Shown here: piece by piece, positions 25,835-35,423 of the stretch | How positions within the stretch are numbered: the first letter of the stretch is position 1 | Layout of the letters: each line of letters begins with the position of its first letter | Assembly: GCA_003331545.1 (NCBI GenBank) | Contig: QOPC01000004.1 | Location: 1-46,774, forward strand | Length of the DNA: 46,774 nucleotides | Origin: SAR86 cluster bacterium | GTDB lineage: Bacteria; Pseudomonadota; Gammaproteobacteria; Magnimaribacterales; D2472 | Direction of reading: 5' to 3' | The notes under the pieces: generated by a model | Databases searched by the model: none | What the model saw: only the letters and a program-made list of their open reading frames with translations | Told to the model about the DNA's origin: nothing | Program-made: the position numbers and the translations under genes

Positions 25835-26406
25835 ATCTTAAGTCTGCACACACAGGAAAGATTGGAAAGATTTTTAGAGATCAGCGAATCCAAAGGTCCC
25901 TTAGTGAAATTGAGGTTGCAGAAAGAGCGCTGATTAATATCGAGTATATCAAAGCTATAGAATCTGGTGACTACTCAATTTTTCCTGCAAGAACTTATGC
26001 GCTTCAATATTTTGAAAAATATGCAAAGTTTCTTGGTCTAGAAGTAAAATTTTTTGATATCTATAGTTCTGAAGTTGTAGCCCAGGCTAATAGAGAGGAT
26101 CTACCCGAGGAAATCTTCGAACCATTCTTAGAAAAAAACAAGATATTTAGCTCAATTCTATTTGTACTAACTTTTATAGCAGTTATTTTTTTATTTACTT
26201 CTAAGGATAATGTTTCAGAGAGCAATCCAATGAAAATTCAAGAGATAGAAGTTAATATCTTATCTGATGATAATATAGACGCTAGCATGATAACCCATCC
26301 TGAAATTGATGGGCTGCATACTGAGATTGATAGCTTTTTAAATCAAGATAAGCTTGATTCCGCAGAGGTTAGTGCTAATGTTGATAGAACTGATCCTACA
26401 TCATGA
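25831..26406 (+). CDS. rodZ: RodZ-like cytoskeletal protein, truncated form
   Basis: RodZ links MreB filaments to the membrane in rod-shaped cells. The 191-residue protein has the N-terminal helix-turn-helix domain that binds MreB (about 8-78: [21 protein letters not shown], then [20 protein letters not shown]) and one membrane helix (about 105-123). The rest is a ~68-residue acidic tail; the periplasmic DUF4115 beta-domain of longer RodZ (E. coli 337 residues) is absent. The frame runs intact into the ispG overlap (ATGA), so this is a shortened protein, not a broken gene. Place between rlmN and ispG supports the call. Confidence 0.88.
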   Translation: MNLKSAHTGKIGKIFRDQRIQRSLSEIEVAERALINIEYIKAIESGDYSIFPARTYALQYFEKYAKFLGLEVKFFDIYSSEVVAQANREDLPEEIFEPFLEKNKIFSSILFVLTFIAVIFLFTSKDNVSESNPMKIQEIEVNILSDDNIDASMITHPEIDGLHTEIDSFLNQDKLDSAEVSANVDRTDPTS

Positions 26407-27500
26407 ATAATTCTTGGATAGAAAGAAAAAAAACAAATCCTATTTTTGTTGGTGATGTTGGTGTTGGCGGGGATTTTCCTATCTCAATTCAATCTATGAC
26501 TAATACCAATACTGCTGATGTTCAGGCAACTATTGGCCAAATAGAGGATTTACAGGCAGCTGGCGCTGACATTGTAAGGGTGTCAGTTCCTGATAAAGAT
26601 TGTGCAAAGGCATTTAAGAAAATTAAGAATTCAGTTTCTTTGCCCCTTGTTGCAGACATTCATTTTGACTATAAAATTGCTTTACTTGTAGCTGATTCTG
26701 CTGATTGTCTTAGAATTAATCCTGGAAATATAGGCAAGGCAAATAAAGTAAAGGAAATTATTCATGCTGCAAATGATAATAATATTCCCATAAGAATTGG
26801 CGTTAATGCTGGCTCTTTAGAAAAAGACTTACAAAAGAAATATACAGAACCTAATGCTGACGCTTTAGTTGAATCGGCATTGCGACATGTGGAGATATTA
26901 GATAGGCACAACTTTACCAATTTCAAATTAAGTCTTAAAGCTTCAAACATTCAAATGACAGTTGAAAGTTATAGAAAGTTTTCTAAATTGCTTGATCAAC
27001 CCTTGCATCTAGGAATCACTGAATCAGGAAGCTTCAGAGCAGGTTCCGTAAAATCATCTATTGGGTTGGGTATGCTGCTTTCTGAGGGTATTGGAGATAC
27101 TATCAGAGTTTCTCTAGCTTCTGATCCGGTTGATGAAATTAAAATTGGATGGGATATTTTAAAAAGTCTTAATTTAAGAAGTAGAGGTATTAGAATAGTC
27201 GCATGCCCTAGTTGTTCTAGGCAAAACTTTAATGTTATAGAGGTAGTGAACGAACTTGAAACAAGATTTGAGGGAATATCGGAAGATTTAGAAGTGGCTA
27301 TAATTGGCTGTTATGTAAATGGTCCTGGAGAATCTAAGGCAGCAGATGTTGGCTTGACAGGTGGTCCAAGCAACTTGCTCTATGTAGATGGCTTGCCTTC
27401 AAAAAAAGTTTCTAATGAGAAACTTATTGATACAATAGAGGAGCAGGTAAAAGAGCAGCTGGAAAAAAGAAATACATCCAATATTATTGCAAAAGGTTAG
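26403..27500 (+). CDS. ispG: (E)-4-hydroxy-3-methylbut-2-enyl-diphosphate synthase
   Basis: IspG makes HMBPP from MEcPP, the penultimate step of the MEP isoprenoid route, using a [4Fe-4S] cluster. The 365-residue protein has cluster ligands C268 and C271 (CPSCSRQNF), C303 and E310 (GCYVNGPGE), and the N-terminal TIM barrel with QSMTNTNT at about 30-37. Length is normal for the bacterial two-domain form (E. coli 372). Coupled to rodZ by ATGA; hisS follows in 3 bases. Confidence 0.97.
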   Translation: MNNSWIERKKTNPIFVGDVGVGGDFPISIQSMTNTNTADVQATIGQIEDLQAAGADIVRVSVPDKDCAKAFKKIKNSVSLPLVADIHFDYKIALLVADSADCLRINPGNIGKANKVKEIIHAANDNNIPIRIGVNAGSLEKDLQKKYTEPNADALVESALRHVEILDRHNFTNFKLSLKASNIQMTVESYRKFSKLLDQPLHLGITESGSFRAGSVKSSIGLGMLLSEGIGDTIRVSLASDPVDEIKIGWDILKSLNLRSRGIRIVACPSCSRQNFNVIEVVNELETRFEGISEDLEVAIIGCYVNGPGESKAADVGLTGGPSNLLYVDGLPSKKVSNEKLIDTIEEQVKEQLEKRNTSNIIAKG

Positions 27501-27503
27501 AAA

Positions 27504-28748
27504 GTGAAGATTCAATCATTAAGAGGCATGCCTGATCTTTTTCCTGAAGATTTAGAAAGATGGCATTTATTTGAATCCAAGCTTGCAAAGGTCTTCAATT
27601 CTTTTAATACCCATCAAATTCGAGTGCCATTCCTGGAGTCCACCGAGCTATTTTTAAGATCAGTGGGTGGCGCATCTGATATTGTGAATAAAGAACTATA
27701 TTCATTCTTAGATCGCAATGAAGAAAGTATTTGTCTAAGACCTGAGGGAACAGCCGGTGTAATTAGAGCAATCATTCAAAAAAAACAAGAACAAGAAACA
27801 CATAAACTTTGGTACCAAGGGCCAATGTTTCGATATGAAAGACCCCAAAAAGGGAGATTGAGGCAGTTTCATCAGATTGGAGTTGAATATCTTGGATTTG
27901 AAGAGGGAATTTCTGAATATGAGTTAATTTCAATGGTTATACATATCAATCAATCAATTGGCATCAAAGACTTTACATTGAAGGTAAATCATCTTGGAGA
28001 TGAGCAAGCTAAAGAAAGTTTTAGTAAAGCGCTTGTAAGCTTTCTTAAGCCACATATTGATGATCTGCATGAAAAAGATCAATCGAGATTAAATTCTAAT
28101 CCTATGAGAATCTTGGACTCTAAAGAGCAATCTACGCAGATATTGCTTGAAGGCGGTCCTAAATTTCAGGATTTTATTTCCGAAAGTTCAAATAAATTTT
28201 TACAAAATCTTATCGATGCATTTAAGGATCAATGCAATATTCAAATAGATCACTCGTTAGTAAGGGGATTGGACTATTATTCTGGAATTGTTTTTGAGGC
28301 TGTCTCAGAAGATCTTGGAGCTCAAGATGCTTTTCTTGGTGGGGGTAGATATGACAATCTATCTCAGCAACTTGGGGGCAAACAAATGCATGCAATTGGT
28401 TTTGCAATTGGCGTTGAGAGAATCTTAGAACTTTTCAATACTCAAAATATAAAACAGCCACCAAAAGTTGGGTTCATTGTTACAGGAGAGCAGATTCCTC
28501 AAAAAACCTCTAAAATAGCTCAAGATTTAAGGGTAGCTAATAATAAAATTATTCTTCAAACATTTCTCAGTAATGGAAGCTTAAAATCTCAACTCAGAAA
28601 AGCAAATAAGAATAATTGCAATTTTGTAATCATAATAGGTGATACTGAGCTAAAAAATGAACAAGTAATCTGGAAAGACCTTTCTGAGGATGGGGATCAA
28701 GAGCTCCTCAGCCTTCAGGAAATTACAGATAAATACATAAATCTCTAG
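27504..28748 (+). CDS. hisS: Histidyl-tRNA synthetase
   Basis: HisRS charges tRNA-His. The 414-residue class II enzyme has motif 2 FRYERPQKGRLRQFHQ at 109-124, the histidine-specific LVRGLDYYSG (about 251-260) and motif 3 AIGFAIGVERI (about 296-306), then a C-terminal anticodon-binding domain. Start is GTG at 27504 with AAGG 7 bases upstream (27493-27496). The ancestral ispG-hisS-yfgM-bamB-der order is kept. Confidence 0.96.
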   Translation: MKIQSLRGMPDLFPEDLERWHLFESKLAKVFNSFNTHQIRVPFLESTELFLRSVGGASDIVNKELYSFLDRNEESICLRPEGTAGVIRAIIQKKQEQETHKLWYQGPMFRYERPQKGRLRQFHQIGVEYLGFEEGISEYELISMVIHINQSIGIKDFTLKVNHLGDEQAKESFSKALVSFLKPHIDDLHEKDQSRLNSNPMRILDSKEQSTQILLEGGPKFQDFISESSNKFLQNLIDAFKDQCNIQIDHSLVRGLDYYSGIVFEAVSEDLGAQDAFLGGGRYDNLSQQLGGKQMHAIGFAIGVERILELFNTQNIKQPPKVGFIVTGEQIPQKTSKIAQDLRVANNKIILQTFLSNGSLKSQLRKANKNNCNFVIIIGDTELKNEQVIWKDLSEDGDQELLSLQEITDKYINL

Positions 28749-28756
28749 GAGACATA

Positions 28757-29392
28757 ATGGCAGAATATAGTTCAGACGAAGAAAGATTTGCAGCATTGGT
28801 AAATTTTTTTAAAGATAATAAAAATATACTTCTAATTGTCCTCTCTGTCATATCAGTATTTTTTATTACTTCAATAAGTTTAAATTCATATAATAATTCT
28901 CAAAACGAAAAAGCAGCAGAAATTTATGATGCCTGGTTTTCAACTTTTAGCAATGATTCAAAAGATGGACAAGATTATTACAATAGCTTGCAAACTAAAT
29001 ACTCTAATACTGGATATGCACAACTTGCAACAATGATCAAAGCTTCTTCTCTTGCCAGAGAAGGCGATCTTGATTCAGCTTTAATAGATTTTTTGGAATT
29101 ATTAGATGCCTCATCTGGCATATTTGGAAATGAGATGCTTAGCTCAATTGCAAAGATTAATATTGCACGAATTGAATTAAGCAAAAAAAATTACACAGAT
29201 GTTTTGAAAACCCTTGAATCATTTAATTCAAATTCTGAGCACTCTCTTGTTTATGAGATCAAAGGGGATGCTTTATTGGGACTGCAAAAAAATGACTTAG
29301 CATTAGATCAATATTCCCTGGCTCTTGAAAATACTCAAAATGAGTCTCAAAAGTCACTGATAAAAATGAAGATAAATAGAGTTAATAACTAA
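28757..29392 (+). CDS. yfgM: YfgM family TPR protein, SecYEG-associated
   Basis: YfgM is an inner-membrane protein that joins the SecYEG translocon and PpiD to help periplasmic chaperoning. The 211-residue protein has a cytoplasmic N-terminus (1-22), one membrane helix (about 23-43: NILLIVLSVISVFFITSISL) and a periplasmic TPR-like part. Length equals that of E. coli YfgM (206). Sequence is divergent; topology plus position between hisS and bamB support the name. A GGAG-type site (AGGAGACATA) precedes the ATG. bamB starts 5 bases after. Confidence 0.88.
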   Translation: MAEYSSDEERFAALVNFFKDNKNILLIVLSVISVFFITSISLNSYNNSQNEKAAEIYDAWFSTFSNDSKDGQDYYNSLQTKYSNTGYAQLATMIKASSLAREGDLDSALIDFLELLDASSGIFGNEMLSSIAKINIARIELSKKNYTDVLKTLESFNSNSEHSLVYEIKGDALLGLQKNDLALDQYSLALENTQNESQKSLIKMKINRVNN

Positions 29393-29397
29393 ATTTC

Positions 29398-30543
29398 ATG
29401 AAAAAAAATATATTCCTAAGCATTTTTTTACTGCTAATATCCTCTTGTTCAACATTAGCTTTTTGGTCAGATGATTCTGAGGAAGATCTAATTGAACCTG
29501 TTTCTTTAGAATCTATCAAAGATGAATACTCAATCTCAGTAGAGTGGAAGAAATCTTTTAAAGGCGAAAATAGCTTAGGCTCTTTTAAACCATCATTTTA
29601 CTCAGGTAGCATGCTAATTGCAGATCCAGAGGGTAATGTTCATTCAGCAAATGCTGTATCTGGAAAAATTAATTGGCAGATAAATCTCGATCGAGAATTG
29701 TCATCAGGTGTAGCTTCAGGTTTTGGGAAACTAGTTGTATCAGACATAGATGGTTTTGTAATAGCAATTGACTCTGAGAGACAAGAAATTCTTTGGGAAA
29801 AAAATATTGGTGGTGAAATCCTTTCTAACGCAGTGATCAGTGCCTCTCATGTGATTGCAAAGAACTCAGTAGGCGAGCTTGTTGCCTTGGACTCTTCTTC
29901 AGGTGAAAAAAATTGGTCATTTAGATCTCAATTACCAGCATTAACAGTTAGGGGGACTGGCGAGCCGATTATAGAAGATGGTATTGTTTTCTCTACATTT
30001 GATAACGGTCGATTGGCAGCATTTCAATTAGATACTGGCTTTTTTTTATGGGATGCTCCCATATCTTTTTTGGAGGGGTCCTCAGAACTTGAAAATCTTA
30101 TAGATGCAGATTCTGCTCCAATTTTAGCAAAGCAATTAATTTTTGCGACAAACTACCAAGGAAATCTCACTGCGTTTGATATTGCTCAAAAAAGACCAGT
30201 GTGGAATGAAGATGCCTCTTCTTTTTATTCACCAATTGCTGTCAATAACATGATTATGGTGATCCAAGATGATAGCTCAATTATTTCTTTTTCACTTAAC
30301 AATTTATCGAAATCATGGACTTCAGAGGAATATCTTAGAAGAGATTTATCTAATGGGGCTGTTTATAAAAATTTACTGTTAGTTGGAGATTTAGAAGGCT
30401 ATGTTCATGTAATAAATCCATTGACTGGCATTACTGTTGGAAGAAAAAAAGTAACAGGAAAACCAATAATGAGCATTGTTACTTTTAGAGATCTTGCGTA
30501 TGTCGTTGATCAGGATTCTAATATAGTTGCAATTAAGCTCTAA
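29398..30543 (+). CDS. bamB: Outer membrane protein assembly factor BamB
   Basis: BamB is a beta-propeller lipoprotein that aids BamA in folding outer-membrane barrels. The 381-residue precursor has lipobox I-S-S-C17 and eight propeller blades with PQQ-like repeats (VSGKINWQINLD, SERQEILWEKNI, SSGEKNWSFRS, DTGFFLWDAPI). Length is close to E. coli BamB (392). The start MKKNIFLSIFLLLISSC fits a lipoprotein signal. With bamC and bepA elsewhere in the window it makes three outer-membrane assembly factors within 16 kb. Confidence 0.94.
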   Translation: MKKNIFLSIFLLLISSCSTLAFWSDDSEEDLIEPVSLESIKDEYSISVEWKKSFKGENSLGSFKPSFYSGSMLIADPEGNVHSANAVSGKINWQINLDRELSSGVASGFGKLVVSDIDGFVIAIDSERQEILWEKNIGGEILSNAVISASHVIAKNSVGELVALDSSSGEKNWSFRSQLPALTVRGTGEPIIEDGIVFSTFDNGRLAAFQLDTGFFLWDAPISFLEGSSELENLIDADSAPILAKQLIFATNYQGNLTAFDIAQKRPVWNEDASSFYSPIAVNNMIMVIQDDSSIISFSLNNLSKSWTSEEYLRRDLSNGAVYKNLLLVGDLEGYVHVINPLTGITVGRKKVTGKPIMSIVTFRDLAYVVDQDSNIVAIKL

Positions 30544-30557
30544 GATGTCCTTAAAAA

Positions 30558-31949
30558 ATGTTAAATTCTATCGCAATTCTTGGCCGACCTAATGTAGGTA
30601 AGTCTTCCTTATTTAATAAACTTACAAAAAGTAGGAATGCAATAGTCTCTGATTTCTCTGGTCTTACGAAAGACAGAAATTTTGGATATGTATCAATAAA
30701 AAATCAACAATATCTATTTATTGATACTGGAGGAGTCGGTTCTGAGATTACAGATTTTAGCGAAGCAATCACTCAACAAGCTTTATTAGCTGCTGAGGAT
30801 TCAAATTTAATCTTGTTACTCTTTGATGCCTCAGAAGAATTAACTTCTGATGATATTAATTTATTCGAAATAATTCGAAAAATGAATAAAAATTTTTTTA
30901 TTGTTTTAAATAAAATTGATATCAAGAAAAGATCTAACCTTAAAGATGATCTCTTAAAACGGGGTTCTGGAGAAATACTTGAAGTGAGTGCAGAGCATTC
31001 AAAAGGCATTAAAGAATTGCAATCATATATATCAGAACAGTTTAATGAGGATCATTTAATAACCAATACCAATGAGGATTTAGGAACAAAAATAGCTGTG
31101 ATTGGAAGACCTAATGCAGGTAAATCTACCTTTATTAATCAATTTACTAAACAAGATCGTTTAATTGTTTCAGAAATTCCGGGAACAACCATTGATTCCA
31201 TTCATGTGCCATTTATTTTCGATAAAGAAAATTTTGTTTTTATTGATACTGCTGGAATAAGAAAAAGGTATAAACAGAGTCATGCTGTTGAATATTTTTC
31301 TTATGTTAGAGCTATGCACTCTGTCGATGAATCTGACATTGTATTACTGTTGATAGATGCAACTGATGGAGTTGTTGATCAAGATCTTAGAATTTTAAAT
31401 TTGATAAGGGGTTACGGGAAACCAGTTGTAGTTGCTCTCAACAAAGTAGATGAATTATCAGCTAAGTCGATAATCCAGCTAAGTGAAACGAAGAAATTTC
31501 AAAATTCAGCATTAAATGACTTGGTTATAGTAGAGATTTCCGCATTACACAAACGTGGATTTAAAAAACTTTTTAATGCTTTGGCAAGAGTTAACAAATT
31601 AGCACAAACAAAGTTTACAACTGGTAAATTGAATAAACTGCTTTCAAAGTTTACTAGTCTGACAAATACTCCAAGTATTGCTGGTAGACAAATCAAGATG
31701 AGATATGTTCATTTTGGAGGTATCCATCCTACAAAATTAATAATTCATTCTAATTTTTCATCCAAAATACCTGCAAATTATAAACGTTACCTAATCAATT
31801 CATTTAGGCATGAACTTGACCTTAAAAGTATTGAATTAAGTATTAGTTTTAAAAAGGGGGATAACCCCTACGAGGGCAAAAAAAATAAATTATCTACAAG
31901 ACAAATAAAAAAGAAAAAGCGTCTTATCAAGCATACAAAAAAAAGTTAA
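30558..31949 (+). CDS. der: Ribosome-associated GTPase Der (EngA)
   Basis: Der is an essential GTPase of 50S ribosome assembly with two tandem G domains and a C-terminal KH-like domain. The 463-residue protein shows G1 motifs GRPNVGKS (9-16) and GRPNAGKS (183-190), NKID in the first domain and NKVDE in the second, and the KH-like end (about 360-440) followed by a lysine-rich tail (KKKKRLIKHTKK). ATG at 30558 follows bamB by 14 bases. It closes the block, and a hairpin-plus-T-run follows in the 181-base gap. Confidence 0.97.
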   Translation: MLNSIAILGRPNVGKSSLFNKLTKSRNAIVSDFSGLTKDRNFGYVSIKNQQYLFIDTGGVGSEITDFSEAITQQALLAAEDSNLILLLFDASEELTSDDINLFEIIRKMNKNFFIVLNKIDIKKRSNLKDDLLKRGSGEILEVSAEHSKGIKELQSYISEQFNEDHLITNTNEDLGTKIAVIGRPNAGKSTFINQFTKQDRLIVSEIPGTTIDSIHVPFIFDKENFVFIDTAGIRKRYKQSHAVEYFSYVRAMHSVDESDIVLLLIDATDGVVDQDLRILNLIRGYGKPVVVALNKVDELSAKSIIQLSETKKFQNSALNDLVIVEISALHKRGFKKLFNALARVNKLAQTKFTTGKLNKLLSKFTSLTNTPSIAGRQIKMRYVHFGGIHPTKLIIHSNFSSKIPANYKRYLINSFRHELDLKSIELSISFKKGDNPYEGKKNKLSTRQIKKKKRLIKHTKKS

Positions 31950-31963
31950 ATAATTTTCTTATA

Positions 31964-31980
31964 TTGTAGTATAACTACAA
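31964..31980. repeat. Inverted repeat TTGTAGT-ATA-ACTACAA after der
   Basis: A perfect 7-base inverted repeat with a 3-base loop, extendable by one A/T pair, lies 14 bases after the der stop. It is not followed by a T run, so it is not by itself a terminator; it could be a small operator or an RNA-stabilising stem. Confidence 0.5.
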
Positions 31981-31991
31981 TGAATAATGTC

Positions 31992-32020
31992 TGTATGTAC
32001 TATTTTATATACATTTTTTT
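31992..32020 (+). terminator. Possible intrinsic terminator after der
   Basis: TGTATGT (31992-31998) can pair with ATATACA (32007-32013), including one G-T pair, and seven T residues follow directly (32014-32020). The stem is A/T-rich and weak, but T-run and position after the last gene of a block fit termination. Confidence 0.4.
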
Positions 32021-32025
32021 AATTA

Positions 32026-32054
32026 TTGACTTTAAAAATTACATAAACTTAAAT
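32026..32054 (+). promoter_or_regulatory. Putative promoter of the sdh-suc gene run
   Basis: TTGACT (32026-32031) is 17 bases upstream of TTAAAT (32049-32054), a 4-of-6 match to the -10 consensus. It would give a leader of about 70 bases before sdhC. The surrounding 181-base gap (31950-32130) is the longest in the window and otherwise shows only the two hairpins described. The ribosome site of sdhC is AAGGG at 32121-32125. Confidence 0.45.
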
Positions 32055-32130
32055 AGCACTACATATTTAACTAAGAATATATTTATTTTAATTGGTACAA
32101 TTAATATAGTTAGATATAAGAAGGGAACAT

Positions 32131-32526
32131 ATGTCTATTAACCACAACAAAGTTAGGCCAGTTTATATGAATTTATTTCAGATTAGGCTTCCTATTTCTG
32201 CGATTTCTTCAATAACCCACCGATTGGCTGGAATATATATATTTTTTATCTCTCTTCCTCTCTTTCTATTCCTTCTCTATTTTACAACAAAAAGTTACAA
32301 TGACTTCATGTTCATCCAACAAGCTTTTAATAACTCAATATTTTTTTCAACATTTGTCTCTTTTAGTTTTCTAGTTTTTGCATATCACATATTAACTGGT
32401 GTTCGTCATTTGCTTCAGGATTTACATATTGGTGAATCATTAAGTGCCTCAAGAGTTTCATCCTATATAGTTTTTATATTATGGTTTTTGTTGACATTGT
32501 TTGTCATTTGGATGTTTTACCTATGA
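32131..32526 (+). CDS. sdhC: Succinate dehydrogenase cytochrome b556 subunit SdhC
   Basis: SdhC is one of two membrane anchors of complex II and helps bind heme b and ubiquinone. The 131-residue protein starts with the family motif RPVYMNLFQIRLPISAISSITHR (9-31; serine and arginine of the quinone site at about S27 and R31) and has three membrane helices (about 32-52, 68-88, 108-130). The heme histidine lies in HILTGVRHLLQD (86-97). Length equals E. coli SdhC (129). sdhD overlaps by ATGA. Confidence 0.95.
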   Translation: MSINHNKVRPVYMNLFQIRLPISAISSITHRLAGIYIFFISLPLFLFLLYFTTKSYNDFMFIQQAFNNSIFFSTFVSFSFLVFAYHILTGVRHLLQDLHIGESLSASRVSSYIVFILWFLLTLFVIWMFYL

Positions 32527-32882
32527 TAGGTTCTACTTTATTCTTTGCTCAGCGTTTTTCAGCTGTATTTTTATTGGCCTATGTTATTTGGCTAATTACC
32601 TTTTTCATTTTTAATCAACCCTTCGAATTTAGTACTTGGGTTCAGTTTACAAATCAACAGAAATTTCTTATTTTTACCAGTGCAGTTGCTTTAATAATTC
32701 CATTGCATGCATTCATTGGTTTATGGACGATAGGCACTGATTACTTTACTCAAAGAACACTTGGTTTTCTTAATAATCGTTTGTCTCAATATGCCGGTCT
32801 CATCAGGGGTGCTTATACTTTCTTATTCACTATTTGGGGTTTTTTAATTGTTTTTTTTATTTTATTTATTATCTGGAGCTAA
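32523..32882 (+). CDS. sdhD: Succinate dehydrogenase membrane anchor SdhD
   Basis: SdhD is the second anchor of complex II. The 119-residue reading has three hydrophobic helices and the motif HAFIGLWTIGTDYF (about 62-75), which corresponds to HAWIGMWQVLTDY in E. coli with the heme-ligand and quinone-site tyrosine region. I start at ATG 32523, which overlaps the sdhC TGA (ATGA) and gives the normal length (E. coli 115); the frame is open further upstream but that part lies inside sdhC. Confidence 0.93.
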   Translation: MIGSTLFFAQRFSAVFLLAYVIWLITFFIFNQPFEFSTWVQFTNQQKFLIFTSAVALIIPLHAFIGLWTIGTDYFTQRTLGFLNNRLSQYAGLIRGAYTFLFTIWGFLIVFFILFIIWS

Positions 32883-32885
32883 ATT

Positions 32886-34667
32886 TTGAGTACTTTAAAT
32901 TCATCTAATATAAAAACTCTAGAGTTTGATGTTCTGGTTATTGGCGGTGGTGGATCAGGAATGAGAACCTCATTAGAGTTAGCAAAATCTGGATTGAAGA
33001 CAGCTGTTGTATCAAAAGTTTTTCCAACAAGATCTCATACTGTTTCAGCCCAAGGAGGAATTACCTGTGCTATTGCCAGCGCAGATCCTCAAGATGATTG
33101 GCGCTGGCATATGTATGACACTGTTAAAGGCTCTGATTATATTGGAGATCAAGACGCGATTGAGTATATGTGTTCAGAGGGCCCAAAAGCTGTATTTGAG
33201 CTTGAGCATATGGGCCTTCCATTTTCTAGAACAGAGAATGGGAGAATTTATCAAAGACCTTTTGGCGGTCAGTCTAAGGATTTTGGAAAGGGCGGACAAG
33301 CGGCAAGAACTTGCGCTGCTGCAGATAGAACAGGACATGCTTTGCTTCATACTCTTTATCAAAATAATGTTAAAGAGGGTTCTAATTTTCTTAATGAATG
33401 GTTTGCAGTGGACTTAGTTCTAAATCAATTTAAAGAAGTAACTGGAGTAGTTGCATTTTCCATTGAATCTGGCGAGGTTGCCTATCTCAAAGCACAAGCA
33501 ACAGTATTAGCTACAGGTGGAGCAGGAAGAATTTATTCCTCCACAACAAATGCTCTTATAAATACAGGAGATGGTCTTGGAATGGCTTTAAGAGCAGGTA
33601 TTCCAGCACAAGATATGGAGATGTGGCAATTTCATCCAACCGGAATATATGGAGCGGGCTCTCTTGTTACTGAGGGGTGCCGAGGAGAAGGTGGTTACCT
33701 CATAAATAAAGATGGCGAAAGATTCATGGAGAGATATGCACCTAATGCTAAAGATCTTGCTGGAAGAGATGTTGTGGCACGTTCAATGGTTCTAGAAATC
33801 TTAGAGGGCAGAGGATGCGGTGATGATAAAGATCATGTATATCTAAAACTTGATCATTTGGGGGCAGACGTATTAAACGCGAAACTTCCTGGTATTTGTG
33901 AGCTTTCTAGAACATTTGCTGCAGTAGACCCAATATATGAGCCTATTCCAGTAGTTCCTACATGCCACTATATGATGGGCGGCACACCTACAAATATCCA
34001 TGGTCAAGCATTTAACATTGGTAGTGATAATAATTATATTCCTGGTCTATTTTCCGTAGGTGAAGCAGCATGTGTTTCTGTTCATGGTGCAAACAGACTC
34101 GGTGGGAATTCACTTTTAGATTTAGTTGTCTTTGGAAGAGCCGCCGGAATTCATATCAATGAAGCATTAAAATCAGGTGGTGGGGTTGCTGATGCTAATA
34201 AAGATGATATTGATAAAGCTCTTGATGGCTTGAATAAGTTAAATGAATCAACCTCTGGACATGAAGTATCATCTGTGAAGAAAGAACTTCAAGAAGTCAT
34301 GCAAAATTATTTTGGAGTATTTAGAAGAGGAGATTACATGGAAAAAGGTGTTGCTGCACTTTCTGATATTAGAGAAAAAATTAATAATTTATATGTTGAA
34401 GATAAAAGTTCTGCCTTTAACACCAATAGAGTTGAAGCAATTGAACTTCAGAATTTATTTGAGGTCGCTGAAGCAACAGCTATTTCATCTCTTCAAAGAA
34501 CTGAAAGCAGGGGAGCTCATGCTAGAGAAGATTTTCCTGACAGAGATGATGAAAATTGGCTCTGTCATTCATTATATGATCCAACCACGAAGGTTTTAGG
34601 GAAAAGACACGTAAACTTTGAGCCTCATCAAGTCGAAGCATTCCCTCCAAAAATTAGAACTTACTAG
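32886..34667 (+). CDS. sdhA: Succinate dehydrogenase flavoprotein subunit SdhA
   Basis: SdhA oxidises succinate to fumarate with covalently bound FAD. The 593-residue protein has the dinucleotide motif VIGGGGSGM (18-26), the FAD-linking H51 in [11 protein letters not shown], and the active-site HPTG segment and RGEGGYL loop near residues 250-275. The start is TTG at 32886: GGAG (32875-32878) stands 7 bases before it, and the next methionine (residue 26) lies inside the FAD-binding motif, so it cannot be the start. Length matches the family (E. coli 588). Confidence 0.97.
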   Translation: MSTLNSSNIKTLEFDVLVIGGGGSGMRTSLELAKSGLKTAVVSKVFPTRSHTVSAQGGITCAIASADPQDDWRWHMYDTVKGSDYIGDQDAIEYMCSEGPKAVFELEHMGLPFSRTENGRIYQRPFGGQSKDFGKGGQAARTCAAADRTGHALLHTLYQNNVKEGSNFLNEWFAVDLVLNQFKEVTGVVAFSIESGEVAYLKAQATVLATGGAGRIYSSTTNALINTGDGLGMALRAGIPAQDMEMWQFHPTGIYGAGSLVTEGCRGEGGYLINKDGERFMERYAPNAKDLAGRDVVARSMVLEILEGRGCGDDKDHVYLKLDHLGADVLNAKLPGICELSRTFAAVDPIYEPIPVVPTCHYMMGGTPTNIHGQAFNIGSDNNYIPGLFSVGEAACVSVHGANRLGGNSLLDLVVFGRAAGIHINEALKSGGGVADANKDDIDKALDGLNKLNESTSGHEVSSVKKELQEVMQNYFGVFRRGDYMEKGVAALSDIREKINNLYVEDKSSAFNTNRVEAIELQNLFEVAEATAISSLQRTESRGAHAREDFPDRDDENWLCHSLYDPTTKVLGKRHVNFEPHQVEAFPPKIRTY

Positions 34668-34679
34668 ATATCCAAACCA

Positions 34680-35417
34680 ATGATAAGTATTAACATTTAT
34701 AGATATAACCCAGAAACTGATCAGTTTCCTTACATGCAGACCTTTGAGTTTGAGAAACCTAAAAGAGATATCATGGTTTTAGAGCTTTTAAATCAGTTAA
34801 AAACAAAAGACCCCACTATTTCATACAGAAGATCATGCAGGGAGGGAGTTTGTGGCTCTGATGGTATGAACATAAATGGAAAAAATGGTTTGGCATGTAT
34901 TACTCCTTTATCTTCTGTGATTAAAAAAAATAAATTAGACCTTAGGCCATTGCCTGGACTTCCAGTTGTAAGGGATCTGGTAGTAGATATGACTGAATTC
35001 TATGCTCAATATGAAAAGATTAAGCCTTTCCTTCAAAATGATACTCCCGTTGACATTGGGGAAAGACTCCAATCTCCAGAAGATAGAGATAAATTGGATG
35101 GTTTATATGAGTGCATTTTATGCGCATGCTGTTCAACAAGTTGCCCATCATTCTGGTGGAATCCTGATAAGTTTGTAGGCCCGGCTGCTCTTCTTCAGGC
35201 TTACAGGTTCATAGCTGACTCTAGGGACACAAAAACTGCAGAAAGACTTCAAAGTTTGTCTGACCCATTCAGTGTTTATAGGTGCCACGGAATTATGAAT
35301 TGTGTCAGCGTATGCCCAAAGGGTCTTAACCCGAATGAGGCGATCGGTGAAATTAAATCAATGCTCCTTTCTAATAAAAATAAAAAAAATATTATTACCT
35401 CAGATAAAGTTGGTTAA
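34680..35417 (+). CDS. sdhB: Succinate dehydrogenase iron-sulfur subunit SdhB
   Basis: SdhB passes electrons from FAD to quinone through three clusters. The 245-residue protein has the [2Fe-2S] motif CREGVCGSDG (C53, C58, D61) with C73, in which aspartate replaces the third cysteine as in E. coli, and the two cysteine groups ECILCACCSTSCPS and CHGIMNCVSVCPKG for the [4Fe-4S] and [3Fe-4S] clusters. Length is normal (E. coli 238), with a short Lys/Asn-rich C-terminal extension. sucA starts 6 bases after the stop. Confidence 0.97.
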   Translation: MISINIYRYNPETDQFPYMQTFEFEKPKRDIMVLELLNQLKTKDPTISYRRSCREGVCGSDGMNINGKNGLACITPLSSVIKKNKLDLRPLPGLPVVRDLVVDMTEFYAQYEKIKPFLQNDTPVDIGERLQSPEDRDKLDGLYECILCACCSTSCPSFWWNPDKFVGPAALLQAYRFIADSRDTKTAERLQSLSDPFSVYRCHGIMNCVSVCPKGLNPNEAIGEIKSMLLSNKNKKNIITSDKVG

Positions 35418-35423
35418 GAAAAA

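Noticed and set aside
32092-32120. Second promoter-like pair before sdhC (TTGGTA, 17 bases, TATAAG)
   Set aside because: It would start transcription at or beyond the ribosome binding site at 32121-32125, leaving the gene without one.
32481-32522. Upstream extension of sdhD
   Set aside because: It lies inside sdhC; ATG at 32523 in an ATGA overlap gives the normal SdhD length.
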